Of a DNA stretch of 51,255 bases, positions 15,984 to 24,712 are shown piece after piece; position 1 is the first letter of the stretch, and each line of letters starts with the position of its first letter. The position numbers and the translations under genes were made by a program. The DNA lies in contig CALMSO010000023.1 of NCBI GenBank assembly GCA_937872385.1, positions 1-51,255 on the forward strand, given 5' to 3'. Source of the DNA: an uncultured Saprospiraceae bacterium. Lineage in GTDB: Bacteria > Bacteroidota > Bacteroidia > Chitinophagales > Saprospiraceae. The notes beneath the pieces are model-generated. The model saw only the letters and a list, made by a program, of their open reading frames with translations. It was not told where the DNA came from and did not search any database.

Positions 15984-17375
15984 CTATTTTCCAATGCAAA
16001 AACGGGAAAAAATGTTTTCTAACAAATCTTCCACACCTACTTCGCCGGTGATTTCGCCGAGGTAAGCCAGCGCGCGGCGGATGTCCAGCGCCAGAAAATC
16101 GCCGGTGATGCCTTGTTCTAATCCTTGTAAAACTGCTTGCAGGCGCTCGTCGGCACCTTGCAGGGCTGCGTAGTGGCGGGCGTTGGTCACGATGGTGCTT
16201 TCTAAAGTGGTTTTGCCAGACAGGGCCGCTTCGTAGAGTTTTTCTTTTAGAAATTCGATGTTCATCTGGTTGATGGCGGAAATGGGCACAAAGTTGTCTT
16301 GAGTGATGGGTGCTGCTGCATAATGCTCCCATTTGGTATAAGGATTCAAATCCATTTTATTAGCTACTACAAGTAGTTGAATACCAGGGTGTAATAGTTT
16401 AGAAATATCTTGATGCACGGCTTCTGGCGGGGTTTTAATGATGTCAAATACATAAATTAGGAGCGCCGATTGCTGAATTTTTTCCATCGTCTTTTGTACG
16501 CCAATGGCTTCGATTTGATCTTGCGCCTCGCGGATGCCCGCCGTGTCAATCAAACGAAACTGTACACCCTTGATGTTCAGCACTTCCTCGATTGTGTCGC
16601 GGGTGGTGCCCGCAATGTCGCTCACGATGGCGCGCTCTTCATTTAGCAAAGCATTTAATAAAGTGGATTTCCCGGCGTTGGGCCGGCCTGCAATGACCGT
16701 GCTGACACCATTTTTAATAACATTACCCAGTTGAAACGAAATAATTAAATTGTATATAATATGCCGTATTTTCATAATAAGCTGCCGCAAATCGTCTCGA
16801 TTGGCAAAAGTTACATCTTCCTCGCCAAAGTCGAGTTCCAGTTCAATCATACTGGCAAAATGAATCAAATCCTCGCGCAAACGCTTGATTTCATTAGCAA
16901 AACCGCCGCGCATCTGCTGCATAGCTACCGTATGCGCCGATTCTGACTCGGCGGCAATGAGATCGGCTACGGCTTCGGCTTGTGATAAATCCATGCGACC
17001 ATTCAAAAAAGCACGCAGCGTAAATTCTCCCGGCTGGGCTAATCTGGCTCCTTTTTGTAATAATAAGTGAATAACTTGCTGAATGATATAAGTAGAACCA
17101 TGACAGGATACTTCTACTACGTCTTCGCCGGTGTAAGACTTTGGTGCAATAAAAAGCGTGACCAACACTTCATCCAATAGCTGCTCGCCGTTGCGAATAG
17201 TGCCAAAATGAACCGTATGCGAGGCTTGCTGCGCGAGGTCTTTGCCATGAAAAACGGTGTTCGCAATACGAATAGCATCCATGCCCGACAAGCGGATGAC
17301 GCCAATAGCGCCCGTGCCCGGCGGCGTAGCTAACGCTACGATGGTATCGTTGAGGGTTTGTGTGGAGTGGTACAT
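15984..17375 (-). CDS. mnmE: tRNA modification GTPase MnmE
   Basis: Protein of 463 residues, full length. With MnmG it installs the carboxymethylaminomethyl group on wobble U34 of certain tRNAs. N-terminal folate-binding domain: DTIVALATPPGTGAIGVIRLSG. G domain in the middle: P-loop GRPNAGKSTLLNALL, switch GTTRDTIEE, DTAGIRE and NKMDLN. The C-terminus ends in FCIGK, holding the family's conserved cysteine. Repeats and inverted TAAGTAATGG words lie in its upstream region (17430-17699). No mnmG in the window. Confidence 0.97.
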   Translation of the reverse strand: MYHSTQTLNDTIVALATPPGTGAIGVIRLSGMDAIRIANTVFHGKDLAQQASHTVHFGTIRNGEQLLDEVLVTLFIAPKSYTGEDVVEVSCHGSTYIIQQVIHLLLQKGARLAQPGEFTLRAFLNGRMDLSQAEAVADLIAAESESAHTVAMQQMRGGFANEIKRLREDLIHFASMIELELDFGEEDVTFANRDDLRQLIMKIRHIIYNLIISFQLGNVIKNGVSTVIAGRPNAGKSTLLNALLNEERAIVSDIAGTTRDTIEEVLNIKGVQFRLIDTAGIREAQDQIEAIGVQKTMEKIQQSALLIYVFDIIKTPPEAVHQDISKLLHPGIQLLVVANKMDLNPYTKWEHYAAAPITQDNFVPISAINQMNIEFLKEKLYEAALSGKTTLESTIVTNARHYAALQGADERLQAVLQGLEQGITGDFLALDIRRALAYLGEITGEVGVEDLLENIFSRFCIGK

Positions 17376-17429
17376 TTTATGTTTTTGAACAGCCTTTTTT
17401 TAGCAATGGATTAAATTCTCGAATATAAG

Positions 17430-17699
17430 TAAGTAATGGGACATTATTATTTGTTAATTGGGGCAGCCTTGGCATTTTTGATAATCAATGTTTTTAAGCC
17501 CAAATGGGAGGCGACACCGTGCTTGTATAATATGTCACCCCGCTGGGGTGACACTGCCTTTATATATCTTATTATAATTATATCACCCCTACGGGGTTCG
17601 TTTTTACGTATGCCTAATGCTTTAATCATTTGAACCCGATATTTTTATAACTAACAAATAACAACTAACATTGACAAAACAATATTATTCCATTACTTA
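17430..17699. repeat. Repeat block bounded by inverted TAAGTAATGG ends
   Basis: TAAGTAATGGGACATTATTA starts at 17430, and its near inverse ending CATTACTTA lies at 17691-17699, enclosing one copy of the C repeat (17534-17643). The same TAAGTAATGRGACATT word heads repeats at 32611, 41539 and 44359. The block fills most of the 450-nt gap between mnmE and ribE; no gene is seen in it. Confidence 0.65.
17534..17643. repeat. C repeat, left copy (unoccupied site)
   Basis: Contains two small hairpins, CACCCCGCTGGGGTG and CACCCCTACGGGGT, separated by an AT-rich stretch, then TTCGTTTTTACGTATGCC and a GAACCCGATAT end. An inverted copy with roughly 85-90% identity by eye lies at 18705-18918. This copy lacks the B element carried by the right copy, so it shows the pre-insertion sequence (GATTAAAGCAT when read on the minus strand). 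Confidence 0.8.
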
Positions 17700-17825
17700 T
17701 TAGGATTATAACAACACTTTGGGCCACGGGCGCGTTCGTTTACTTTCTCTTATCGGGCAACTTTTGTGGCATTGACGGGTTCTAATGCTATTTGTAAAAC
17801 GAATTTTAAACGTTTAAATACGCTT

Positions 17826-18425
17826 ATGTTCACCGGAATTATAGAAACCCTTGGCATCGTTCGGCACATCCGCCACGAAGGTACAAATGTACATTTTACA
17901 ATCGAATCGCCGATTGCTGCGGAATTGAAAATAGACCAAAGCGTGGCGCACAATGGCGTATGCCTGACCGTGGTAGCCGTAGCGGGAGACACGCACACCG
18001 TCACCGCAGTAGAAGAAACCCTGCTGCGCTCCAATCTGGGCGCTTGGCAAGAGGGCAGCCTCGTCAACCTCGAACGCGCCATGCTGGCCAATGCACGCCT
18101 CGATGGGCACATAGTGCAAGGGCATGTGGACGCTACCGGCGAGTGCATCGCAGTGGATATGCGCGACGGGAGCTGGTATTATCGTTTCCGGTTTGTACCC
18201 ACGGAAGAGCACTTATTAGTGGATAAAGGCTCGGTGTGCGTCAATGGGGTGAGCCTCACCGTGGTAGCGCCGCAGGAGGATGTGTTTTCGGTGGCAATTA
18301 TTCCCTATACTTACCAGCATACGACTTTCAAAACGCTACAACCTGGCGACCGGGTCAATCTCGAATTTGATATTATCGGCAAATACATTGCGCGTTATGC
18401 ACGGCTATATTTAGCAAAAGGATAG
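17826..18425 (+). CDS. ribE: Riboflavin synthase (alpha subunit type)
   Basis: Protein of 200 residues from ATG 17826 (MFTGIIETLG, the conserved N-terminus); an upstream in-frame start at 17766 is not used by the family. It converts two 6,7-dimethyl-8-ribityllumazines to riboflavin. Two lumazine-binding barrel repeats are present: NGVCLTVV with GHIVQGHVDATG closing the first, and KGSVCVNGVSLTVV in the second. It ends at TAG 18425, and a composite repeat head begins at the next base. It is alone, without other rib genes, and flanked by inverted C repeats. Confidence 0.96.
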   Translation: MFTGIIETLGIVRHIRHEGTNVHFTIESPIAAELKIDQSVAHNGVCLTVVAVAGDTHTVTAVEETLLRSNLGAWQEGSLVNLERAMLANARLDGHIVQGHVDATGECIAVDMRDGSWYYRFRFVPTEEHLLVDKGSVCVNGVSLTVVAPQEDVFSVAIIPYTYQHTTFKTLQPGDRVNLEFDIIGKYIARYARLYLAKG

Positions 18426-18655
18426 TGGGGTGTTATTATTTGTTAATAGGGACAGATAGGTTTAGAAGGTTTAGAAGGGGTTAGAAGGATGAGGGTATAA
18501 GGCCTACTGACTGTGTGGCGAACAGCGAAAAGCAAATAGCAAATGGCGAACAGCAAACAGCAAACAGCGAAAAGCAAATAGCGAAAAGCAAATAGCGAAA
18601 AGCGAACAGCGTCCCGTCCTAAAGTCTGGCATCTAAAAATCTGGCATCTATTATT
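18426..18655 (+). repeat. Composite 3'-flank repeat A1
   Basis: Starts directly after the ribE stop codon with TGGGGTGTTATTATTTGTTA, related to the head word TAATGGGACATTATTATTTG. A purine-rich GGTTTAGAAGG stretch follows, then the heptamer array (18518-18608), then GTCCCGTCCTAAAGTCTGGC and two CTGGCATCTA words. The same order of modules is found in A2 (minus strand, 32341-32611) and A3 (41539-41766). Confidence 0.75.
18518..18608 (+). repeat. Heptamer array, copy 3 (13 units)
   Basis: Thirteen contiguous 7-nt units of the form GCRAANN (variants GCGAACA, GCGAAAA, GCAAATA, GCAAACA and one GCAAATG). Only the third and sixth positions vary freely (the last only once). Period seven is not a multiple of three, so coding is excluded as an explanation. 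Confidence 0.92.
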
Positions 18656-18704
18656 TACCTATTCATGGTTTCTAAATAACTTTTGCGGTTTTATATTATA
18701 TGCG

Positions 18705-18918
18705 AATATCGGGTTCAAACGATTAATACCGATTTCAATTAAACGTGACGTGTTTTTTGGGTTTAAAATTCTGATTTTCAACACTTTAAAAATAGAAAAT
18801 CGGACTTCGTAAACCGTAAATAGTATAAAGCATCAGGCATACGCAAAAACGAACCCCAACGGGGTGATATAATTATAAAGATATAAAAAAGGCGATTTGA
18901 ACCCCAACGGGGTGACTT
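18705..18918. repeat. C repeat, right copy, interrupted by B element
   Basis: Inverted copy of 17534-17643: AATATCGGGTTCAAACGATT, then (after the inserted B element at 18727-18825) AAAGCATCAGGCATACGC and two GAACCCCAACGGGGTGA hairpins around an AT-rich stretch. With the left copy it flanks ribE. The remainder to 19090 is AT-rich and shows no gene. Confidence 0.8.
18727..18825 (+). mobile_element. Miniature element B1 (99 bp), filled site
   Basis: Starts TACCGATTTCAATT and ends GTAAATAGTA; the ends are imperfect inverted repeats (TACCGATTT against TACTATTTA). It is flanked on both sides by TAA (18724-18726, 18826-18828). The sister C copy near 17610-17630 has the flanks joined with a single TAA, so the boundaries and 3-bp duplication are directly visible. 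It encodes nothing. Internal conserved words are CTGATTTTCAA and AATCGGACTTCGTAAA. Confidence 0.82.
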
Positions 18919-19090
18919 ATTACACCAACACAGTGTTACCTCCTTTAGGGGTTAAAAACTATTGATTATCAATTATTTATAAATTTTTTACCTCTTCGGG
19001 CTTAGCTTGATATTTGCATATTATGATAATAAGCAGGTTATGTGTTTTTTTATAAAAACATTATGTATAAGTGCATAGAATTATCGAGGT

Positions 19091-19801
19091 TTACTTTTCC
19101 AACCATTGCAAGAGGCGCACCACGTCGGCAGGGTCGTACAGGTTGAGTTGTTGCGTTTTTTTGATCTGTCGAATGTCTTCTTTATGCTCGGGCAAGGTTT
19201 GCATCCAGGCGCGAGTCCGCATTTTCACTTGATGCCAGTGCGTTTCGCCGGGTTTTTGCAGCCAGAATGTTTCGATGGTGGCTACTTCCCGATGCCCGTC
19301 GGTTGTTTCGTACGGGATCGCATAAGGCGTATAAATCCGCTTTTGAATGCGGCGCAGCAAGGTGTATTGCCCCTCATGGATGACTTCAAAAAACAAGGGG
19401 CGATAGCTAAAATTATCGGCTACAGTGTGCTCCATTTTGACAATAAACCGGTGCGGCCGGTGGTGTTCGTCTTGTATTTCTACCCATTGTACACTGAACG
19501 GGCTGACCATGCCGGTAGAGCCGTCTTGCAGACGTACGAGCAGCAGCTCGCTGGCCAAGTCCATATTGAGCGTGACAGCCATGCGCGTAGTGTCGCGGCC
19601 TTTCAGTTGCAGGGCCCCTGGCATCCACTGTTCGTAAAGAAACGGCGAGCCTTGCACATTGGCGTAGCGATTGTTGCCATTGGCATCGCGTACATTGGCA
19701 ATCCGGCGCAAACTCTCCTCTATGGCCTGAATGTCATTAAACATTTGACCGTAGGCGGCCATCGCCAAGGTGCAAGCCATGATGAGGCAAGGCAATTTCA
19801 T
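19091..19801 (-). CDS. Secreted protein of unknown function
   Basis: Protein of 236 residues with a short signal peptide (MKLPCLIMACTLAMAAYGQ). It is rich in beta-strand-like and aromatic segments: FLYEQWMPGALQLKGRDT, VSPFSVQWVEIQD, YRPLFFEVIHEGQYTLLRR, and a basic C-terminal half ending in a helix (DPADVVRLLQWLEK). Gene length and context suggest an exported periplasmic or outer-membrane-associated protein. No family was recognised. The following gene on this strand is none; the preceding one (lipoprotein) starts a separate unit 57 nt upstream and may be co-transcribed. Confidence 0.65.
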   Translation of the reverse strand: MKLPCLIMACTLAMAAYGQMFNDIQAIEESLRRIANVRDANGNNRYANVQGSPFLYEQWMPGALQLKGRDTTRMAVTLNMDLASELLLVRLQDGSTGMVSPFSVQWVEIQDEHHRPHRFIVKMEHTVADNFSYRPLFFEVIHEGQYTLLRRIQKRIYTPYAIPYETTDGHREVATIETFWLQKPGETHWHQVKMRTRAWMQTLPEHKEDIRQIKKTQQLNLYDPADVVRLLQWLEK

Positions 19802-19858
19802 CTTGCAATAGAATGAGGTACAAAACGGAAAGTTGGTTTTCGTAATGCCTGTTTTCCT

Positions 19859-20992
19859 TTATTTCAATTGTACAATCGAAAACACTGCTTGATGCGGCTT
19901 TTTACGCACGGTGCCGCCCGCCAGCGCTACATTGCTTTCCTTGCGGTCTTCATCATGCACAATAAAAAGCGTATTGTCGTCGAGCATCACCAATCCTTCG
20001 CCCTTGTGCGCTATTTCCAGCGGCTGGTTGCCGTCTTGCACTAAGATAGGCGCTTCGCCACGCTCAAGCCGGGCCATGGGCAGCACCCAAATATAGGTGG
20101 CCATATCTTTGGTTTTTTCGTCGCCGCTGCCTTCGTAGGAGGTCAGGGCAATGAGCGCGTTGCTGGCAGCGTGATAAATCATATCGGAAATGCCTAATTT
20201 ACGTCCGTTTACTTCCGGCTGAAATGCATAGATTTTGCGAAACTCCGGCGCGGGTGCCACGCCAAAACTGCTCATGTCGTAGGTAGCTTCCAGCAGGGTG
20301 AAGGTATAGCTGAATTTTTCGTAGCTTTCGCCCAGTTCGCGCACCCCGAAGAGGATACGATTGCCGGGTAGCGCCGTCATAGCTTCTATTTTGAAATAAG
20401 GCGGCCCGTCGGGGAAAGCTTCATTTTTCAAAGCATTTTTAATAGAGGAGCGCAGTACTTTTGAGCTGGTAACTCCTTCATTTTCAATAGGTAAAACATA
20501 AGCTACGTCCGAAAAATCGTCTTGCGTCCAAGTAGCGATACTGTTGTAACTGTCCCAGTCGGGTTTCGAGCGGATTCGATCGAATGCAGTAGTAGCAAAA
20601 AAGCGATTATCCGGGGTGACCGTAAAAGCCTCAATTTTCTGCATTTCGCGGAATGGCTCAGCCAGGATATAATTTACTTTAGATTGTGCAATCTGCTTTT
20701 CTTTCAATTGATCCACGGGAATAGTGAAAACCGGCGACAGTTGTTCGCCCGGCACCGGTTTGTCTATCCCGATGAGTAGCGTTTCGCCCGTTTTTACCAC
20801 CGCCGAAGCCTCGCAATACACCGGTACTCCGCCATCGTAGCTCAGCCCCTCGGCGAAGCAATCAATCAGCCCGGTGTGCGTCACTTTGCCGCTGATGGCT
20901 GCCCGCTCGCTGAAGTTAATCACCTTGCTTGCTGTGTTACAAGCTGTGAAACAAAGTGTTATGTATAAAATAATCCAAATTTTGTAAGGCAT
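19859..20992 (-). CDS. Lipoprotein, probable beta-propeller, hypothetical
   Basis: Protein of about 377 residues from ATG 20992 (MPYKIWIILYITLCFTACNT), whose lipobox FTAC makes it a lipoprotein; the frame opens earlier at 21016. The rest has repeating blade-like segments such as IEAFTVTPDNRFFATTAFD, IEAMTALPGNRILFGVRE, GISDMIYHAASNALIALTS and GLVMLDDNTLFIVHDED, which suggest a beta-propeller with a DUF3616/esterase-like-propeller look. Enzyme function is not claimed. It is transcribed together with the secreted protein at 19091-19801, 57 nt away. Confidence 0.65.
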   Translation of the reverse strand: MPYKIWIILYITLCFTACNTASKVINFSERAAISGKVTHTGLIDCFAEGLSYDGGVPVYCEASAVVKTGETLLIGIDKPVPGEQLSPVFTIPVDQLKEKQIAQSKVNYILAEPFREMQKIEAFTVTPDNRFFATTAFDRIRSKPDWDSYNSIATWTQDDFSDVAYVLPIENEGVTSSKVLRSSIKNALKNEAFPDGPPYFKIEAMTALPGNRILFGVRELGESYEKFSYTFTLLEATYDMSSFGVAPAPEFRKIYAFQPEVNGRKLGISDMIYHAASNALIALTSYEGSGDEKTKDMATYIWVLPMARLERGEAPILVQDGNQPLEIAHKGEGLVMLDDNTLFIVHDEDRKESNVALAGGTVRKKPHQAVFSIVQLK

Positions 20993-21197
20993 GTTTTTTG
21001 TTTTTTTGGAAAACAATATATCGAATAGTGATTTTTAAGATTTCCTGGCTCGGTTTTGCAAGCTACCATGCTGCCGATTGTTACAAAGGTAGTGCGGTAT
21101 GTCGAGAAGTAAAAATATTGGACGATTTCCGGTATTTTTCTTATGCTGGTTTTCTTGCATTTTCTCGTATTATTGCAAAAAAAATTAACTTGCTGCT

Positions 21198-22655
21198 ATG
21201 CTCGACCGAATCAAGGTGCTCGAATCGGAGGCCCGCCGCCTCGAACCCGCGCCTGCCCAACGCCAAGCCTGGAACGCCAGTGTGCAACAATATGCCGACG
21301 ATTTTCTCAATAGCATTGACCAACGCCAAGCCTACGAAACCTCCGAAGACTACGGCCGGGCTTTGCAAGACTTGCCCGTGACGGACGAGCCGAAATCGCT
21401 CGATTCGCTGCTCGCGCTTTTGGGCACCCATGTAGATGGCGTGGGGCTGAATCCTGCCTCGGGCCGGCACTTTGGCTATGTACCTGGCGGTGGGGTATTT
21501 CCGGCGGCATTGGGCGACTATTTAGCGGCGGTGAGCAATCGCTACGCGGGCATTTTTTTCGGCAGCCCCGGTGCTGTGCGTTTAGAAAATCAACTCATCC
21601 GCTGGATGTGCCAAATCATTGGCTATCCCGAAGGCTCGCTGGGCAATCTCGCTTCGGGTGGCTCTATTGCCAATCTCGTTGCAATCACGACGGCCCGCGA
21701 TTTCAAGCAAATTCGGGCGCAGCAAGTACCCCAAGCGGTCATTTATCTCACACCGCAGGTGCATCATTGCGTGCAAAAAGCGCTGCGCATCGCTGGGCTG
21801 GCAGAAGCGCGTATTCATTATGTGCCGATGGATGCCCATTTCCGGATGGACGCTGTGGCCCTGCGGCAGATGGTGCAAACAGACCTGGCCAAAGGGCTGA
21901 AACCTTTTTTGGTGGTAGCTTCGGCGGGTACTACCGATACCGGAGCGCTCGATCCGCTCGATGCCATCGCTGATGTGGCAGCCGATTTTGACCTTTGGTA
22001 TCATATTGACGCGGCGTATGGCGGTTTTTTTGTTTTGTTGGACGAATGGCGGCCGCAGTTCAAGGGCATAGAACGCTCGGATTCGGTAGCTATTGACCCG
22101 CACAAGGGCTTGTTTCTGCCTTACGGCTTAGGCGCTATTTTGATTAAAAATGTGGAAGCTGCTTTTCACTCGCATCATTATGTGGCGAATTATATGCAAG
22201 ATGCACTCAAACTGGCGGATGAATTGTCGCCGGCTGACCTGTCGCCGGAGCTGACCAAACACTTTCGGGGCTTGCGCCTGTGGATGTCTTTGCACCTGCT
22301 GGGGCTGGCGCCTTTCAAAGCTGCGCTGGAGGAAAAAATTCTGCTGTGTCGTTATTTTTACGAACGCATACAAACGCTGGGCTTCGAGGTGGGGCCCTAC
22401 CCCGATCTGTCCATTATGATTTATCGCTATGTACCGGCCGATGGCAGCGATGCGAATACGTTCAACGAGCAATTGGTAGAATATGTACAGCGCGATGGGC
22501 GAGTGTTTTTGTCTTCCACTTTGATAGACGGCGTATTTTGGATCCGATTAGCGGTGCTGAGCTTCCGATCGCACATAACGGATATTGACCTGTGTATCAG
22601 TATTTTACATACAGGTGTGGTGCATCTGCGGCAACCTATTGAAGCTGCATCATAA
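21198..22655 (+). CDS. Pyridoxal phosphate-dependent decarboxylase (group II family)
   Basis: Protein of 485 residues, normal length for the aromatic-L-amino-acid/glutamate decarboxylase superfamily (PF00282). Cofactor-site blocks: GSLGNLASGGSIANL (phosphate-binding region), VHHCVQKALRIAGL (stacking His), ASAGTTDTGALDPLD, LWYHIDAAYGGFF (Asp pairing with the pyridine nitrogen), and IDPHKGLFLPYG with the Schiff-base lysine. It decarboxylates an amino acid; which one is not clear. It ends 19 nt from the convergent gene at 22675. Nothing nearby suggests a dedicated pathway. Confidence 0.92.
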   Translation: MLDRIKVLESEARRLEPAPAQRQAWNASVQQYADDFLNSIDQRQAYETSEDYGRALQDLPVTDEPKSLDSLLALLGTHVDGVGLNPASGRHFGYVPGGGVFPAALGDYLAAVSNRYAGIFFGSPGAVRLENQLIRWMCQIIGYPEGSLGNLASGGSIANLVAITTARDFKQIRAQQVPQAVIYLTPQVHHCVQKALRIAGLAEARIHYVPMDAHFRMDAVALRQMVQTDLAKGLKPFLVVASAGTTDTGALDPLDAIADVAADFDLWYHIDAAYGGFFVLLDEWRPQFKGIERSDSVAIDPHKGLFLPYGLGAILIKNVEAAFHSHHYVANYMQDALKLADELSPADLSPELTKHFRGLRLWMSLHLLGLAPFKAALEEKILLCRYFYERIQTLGFEVGPYPDLSIMIYRYVPADGSDANTFNEQLVEYVQRDGRVFLSSTLIDGVFWIRLAVLSFRSHITDIDLCISILHTGVVHLRQPIEAAS

Positions 22656-22674
22656 CTTTGGTAATGCTATGAAA

Positions 22675-23952
22675 TTAGGTTTTCCGATCTTTTTTCTTAG
22701 CCGCCGGGAAAAGGATATTGTTCAAAATCAGCCGATAGCCCGGTGAATTAGGATGCAGGCTCAAGTCCGTGGGCGGATCATTCACAAAATGCCGGTAGTC
22801 TTCTGGGTCGTGCCCGCCATAAAATGTCCAAGTGCCTTCACCAAATTTGCCGTGAATGTAGCGCGCCTCGTTGGCCGGTTTGTTTTCGCCTAATATGAGC
22901 ACGCTCGGTTTGATAAACTGTTTGCGGAAAGCAGTCGTTTGCCCCATAAAACCCTTCACGGTGCGGGTATGATTTTGGGTGAGCATGGTGGGCACGGCGT
23001 CCCATTTTGCCGAAAAATCGAATAGCGTGAAATAATCTTGGTCGGGCGGCACATTGCGGCCGTAAGAGTGATCAATGGTAGAATGCTCGTATTCAAAAGG
23101 ATTGCGCATCAACTCGAAATTGCGGAAAGCAAAGGTATTGTTGAAATTGAGTTTTTCTTGGGCGTTGGGGTCCACACCATCACCGTCGTATTCCTTAGCG
23201 CAAATGTCCACGCCATCGGCTGCTAAGGCAATATCATAAGTGTCTGTGGCTGAGCACATTGCAAACATAAAGCCGCCGCCGCCCACAAATTCCCTGATTT
23301 TCTTTGCTACCGCAAGTTTCAGGTGCGATACTTTAGTGAAGCCCAATTTTTGAGCGGTTTCTTCTGCGCGGCGCACGTGCTCGCGGTACCAAGGCTGATT
23401 GGAATAAGAGCGATAAAAACGGCCGTATTGCCCAGTAAAATCTTCGTGGTGCAGGTGCAGCCAGTCGTACTTGGCCAATTCGTCATTAATCACTTCGGTA
23501 TCGTATAGGGTTTCGTAAGGAATTTCGGCGTAGGTCAGTGCCAGCGTCACGGCGTCGTCCCAGGGTTGAATTTGCTCACCCTGCTCGTTTTTGTCAGGTG
23601 AATACACGGCAATTCGAGGCGCCACTTCCAACTTGATAGCGTCCATATTCACTTCCGGGTGGGCTATTTCCTCAAGGATTTTATTAAATTGTACATCGGC
23701 AATCACTTCGAAGCTCACGCCGCGCGTAATGCACTCTTTTTCAAAGATGATGTTGTGCTTGAAAGCAAAGCTACCGCCGCGATAATTGAGCAACCACCAG
23801 GCTTCTCCGCCATTTTGCAATACCCAGTAAGTGACTCCATAGGCCTTGAGGTGCTGGCGCTGTGAGGTAGGATCCATGGGGATGAGGAGGTAGGCAGCCT
23901 GCATTTGCCAGGTTATTGCCAATAGCAAAAAAACAAAAATCAATCGTCTCAT
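22675..23952 (-). CDS. Conserved Bacteroidota secreted protein often labelled asparagine synthetase B
   Basis: Protein of about 425 residues from ATG 23952 (signal peptide MRRLIFVFLLLAITWQMQA); the frame is open to 24009. I recognise a conserved Bacteroidota family with LLIPMD, LKAYGVTYWVLQNG, WLLNYRGGSF, DWLHLHHEDFTGQYG and GGGFMFAMCSATDTYDIAL. Database entries often call it asparagine synthetase B, but no Ntn-amidotransferase Cys at the N-terminus and no SGGxDS ATP loop is visible. The central region resembles glutamine-amidotransferase/ThuA-like folds. It is exported, so cytoplasmic asparagine synthesis is unlikely. It follows the 141-aa secreted gene on the same strand by 68 nt. Confidence 0.75.
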   Translation of the reverse strand: MRRLIFVFLLLAITWQMQAAYLLIPMDPTSQRQHLKAYGVTYWVLQNGGEAWWLLNYRGGSFAFKHNIIFEKECITRGVSFEVIADVQFNKILEEIAHPEVNMDAIKLEVAPRIAVYSPDKNEQGEQIQPWDDAVTLALTYAEIPYETLYDTEVINDELAKYDWLHLHHEDFTGQYGRFYRSYSNQPWYREHVRRAEETAQKLGFTKVSHLKLAVAKKIREFVGGGGFMFAMCSATDTYDIALAADGVDICAKEYDGDGVDPNAQEKLNFNNTFAFRNFELMRNPFEYEHSTIDHSYGRNVPPDQDYFTLFDFSAKWDAVPTMLTQNHTRTVKGFMGQTTAFRKQFIKPSVLILGENKPANEARYIHGKFGEGTWTFYGGHDPEDYRHFVNDPPTDLSLHPNSPGYRLILNNILFPAAKKKDRKT

Positions 23953-24020
23953 TATCAATAAATTATGAATTTTGACAGCAATTGCTGGCAGTCGTGTTGT
24001 TTCGTACAAACGCGCCTTGC

Positions 24021-24446
24021 TTAATTATTTAACGCTGGCTCTGCCAACAACTTGTATGCCAAAGGGTAAAAATCAACCTTGCCCAGCAGCAGTTCGAGTT
24101 TGAAGGTATTTTCGTTCAGTTCACTGACAATGGGCTTTTGGTTCGGATTGAGCTGGAAATAATAATCCTGCCCGCGTTCAAAGTTGAGGTACATCATTTG
24201 CTCGGCGTAGTTAATGTCTTGAATAATACCGAGTTGTGCATCGTTAAATTCCAGCATAACATAAGTCTGCGGCTCCAATTTAATCGGTTTGTCTGGATTC
24301 AAATGCGTTTTCAGCCGAAAATTCAAGAAAGACAGTGGATCGCCTTGGCACAGCAGGTGCAGGCGCACGGTTTCCGGGTGTTCGCTTTGGGCAAAGGAAG
24401 CGCCTGCCAGCGTCGTTAGCAATAAGGCAAAGATGATTTTTTTCAT
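24021..24446 (-). CDS. Small secreted protein, hypothetical
   Basis: Protein of 141 residues with a clear signal peptide (MKKIIFALLLTTLAGASFAQ). The mature part has alternating strands (VRLHLLCQGDPLSFLNFRL, TYVMLEFNDAQLGIIQDI, MMYLNFERGQDYYFQLN), suggesting a small beta-sandwich. No family recognised. It is upstream of and close to the conserved secreted gene at 22675-23952 and probably co-transcribed with it. Confidence 0.65.
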   Translation of the reverse strand: MKKIIFALLLTTLAGASFAQSEHPETVRLHLLCQGDPLSFLNFRLKTHLNPDKPIKLEPQTYVMLEFNDAQLGIIQDINYAEQMMYLNFERGQDYYFQLNPNQKPIVSELNENTFKLELLLGKVDFYPLAYKLLAEPALNN

Positions 24447-24712
24447 GGATTCGGGTTATTTCTGACGGCTGAAATAAATCAAAATAGCGTATTTGTACAA
24501 ATACAATAATGCTTTTAACAAAATAAAAACAAACCCGGTTGCAGAAAAGCGGTATTCTCTGCGCTGGCGGGATGGTTTTTAGCAGCTACGTCTGACGGCA
24601 GACAAACCAACCGACCGATTTGCTCGGAAAATGGGTACTTGCTGAACCATTTCCCACCGAATTTCATTTTTATGATTTATCATTTGGCTTTTAAAAACCT
24701 CATTTTGTAAAT

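Noticed and set aside
18518..18608. Heptamer array as a CRISPR or coding repeat
   Set aside because: No spacers, and period seven shifts frame every unit; it fits neither CRISPR nor coding sequence.
22675..23952. Asparagine synthetase assignment
   Set aside because: None of the AsnB amidotransferase or ATP-binding motifs is visible, and the protein has a signal peptide.
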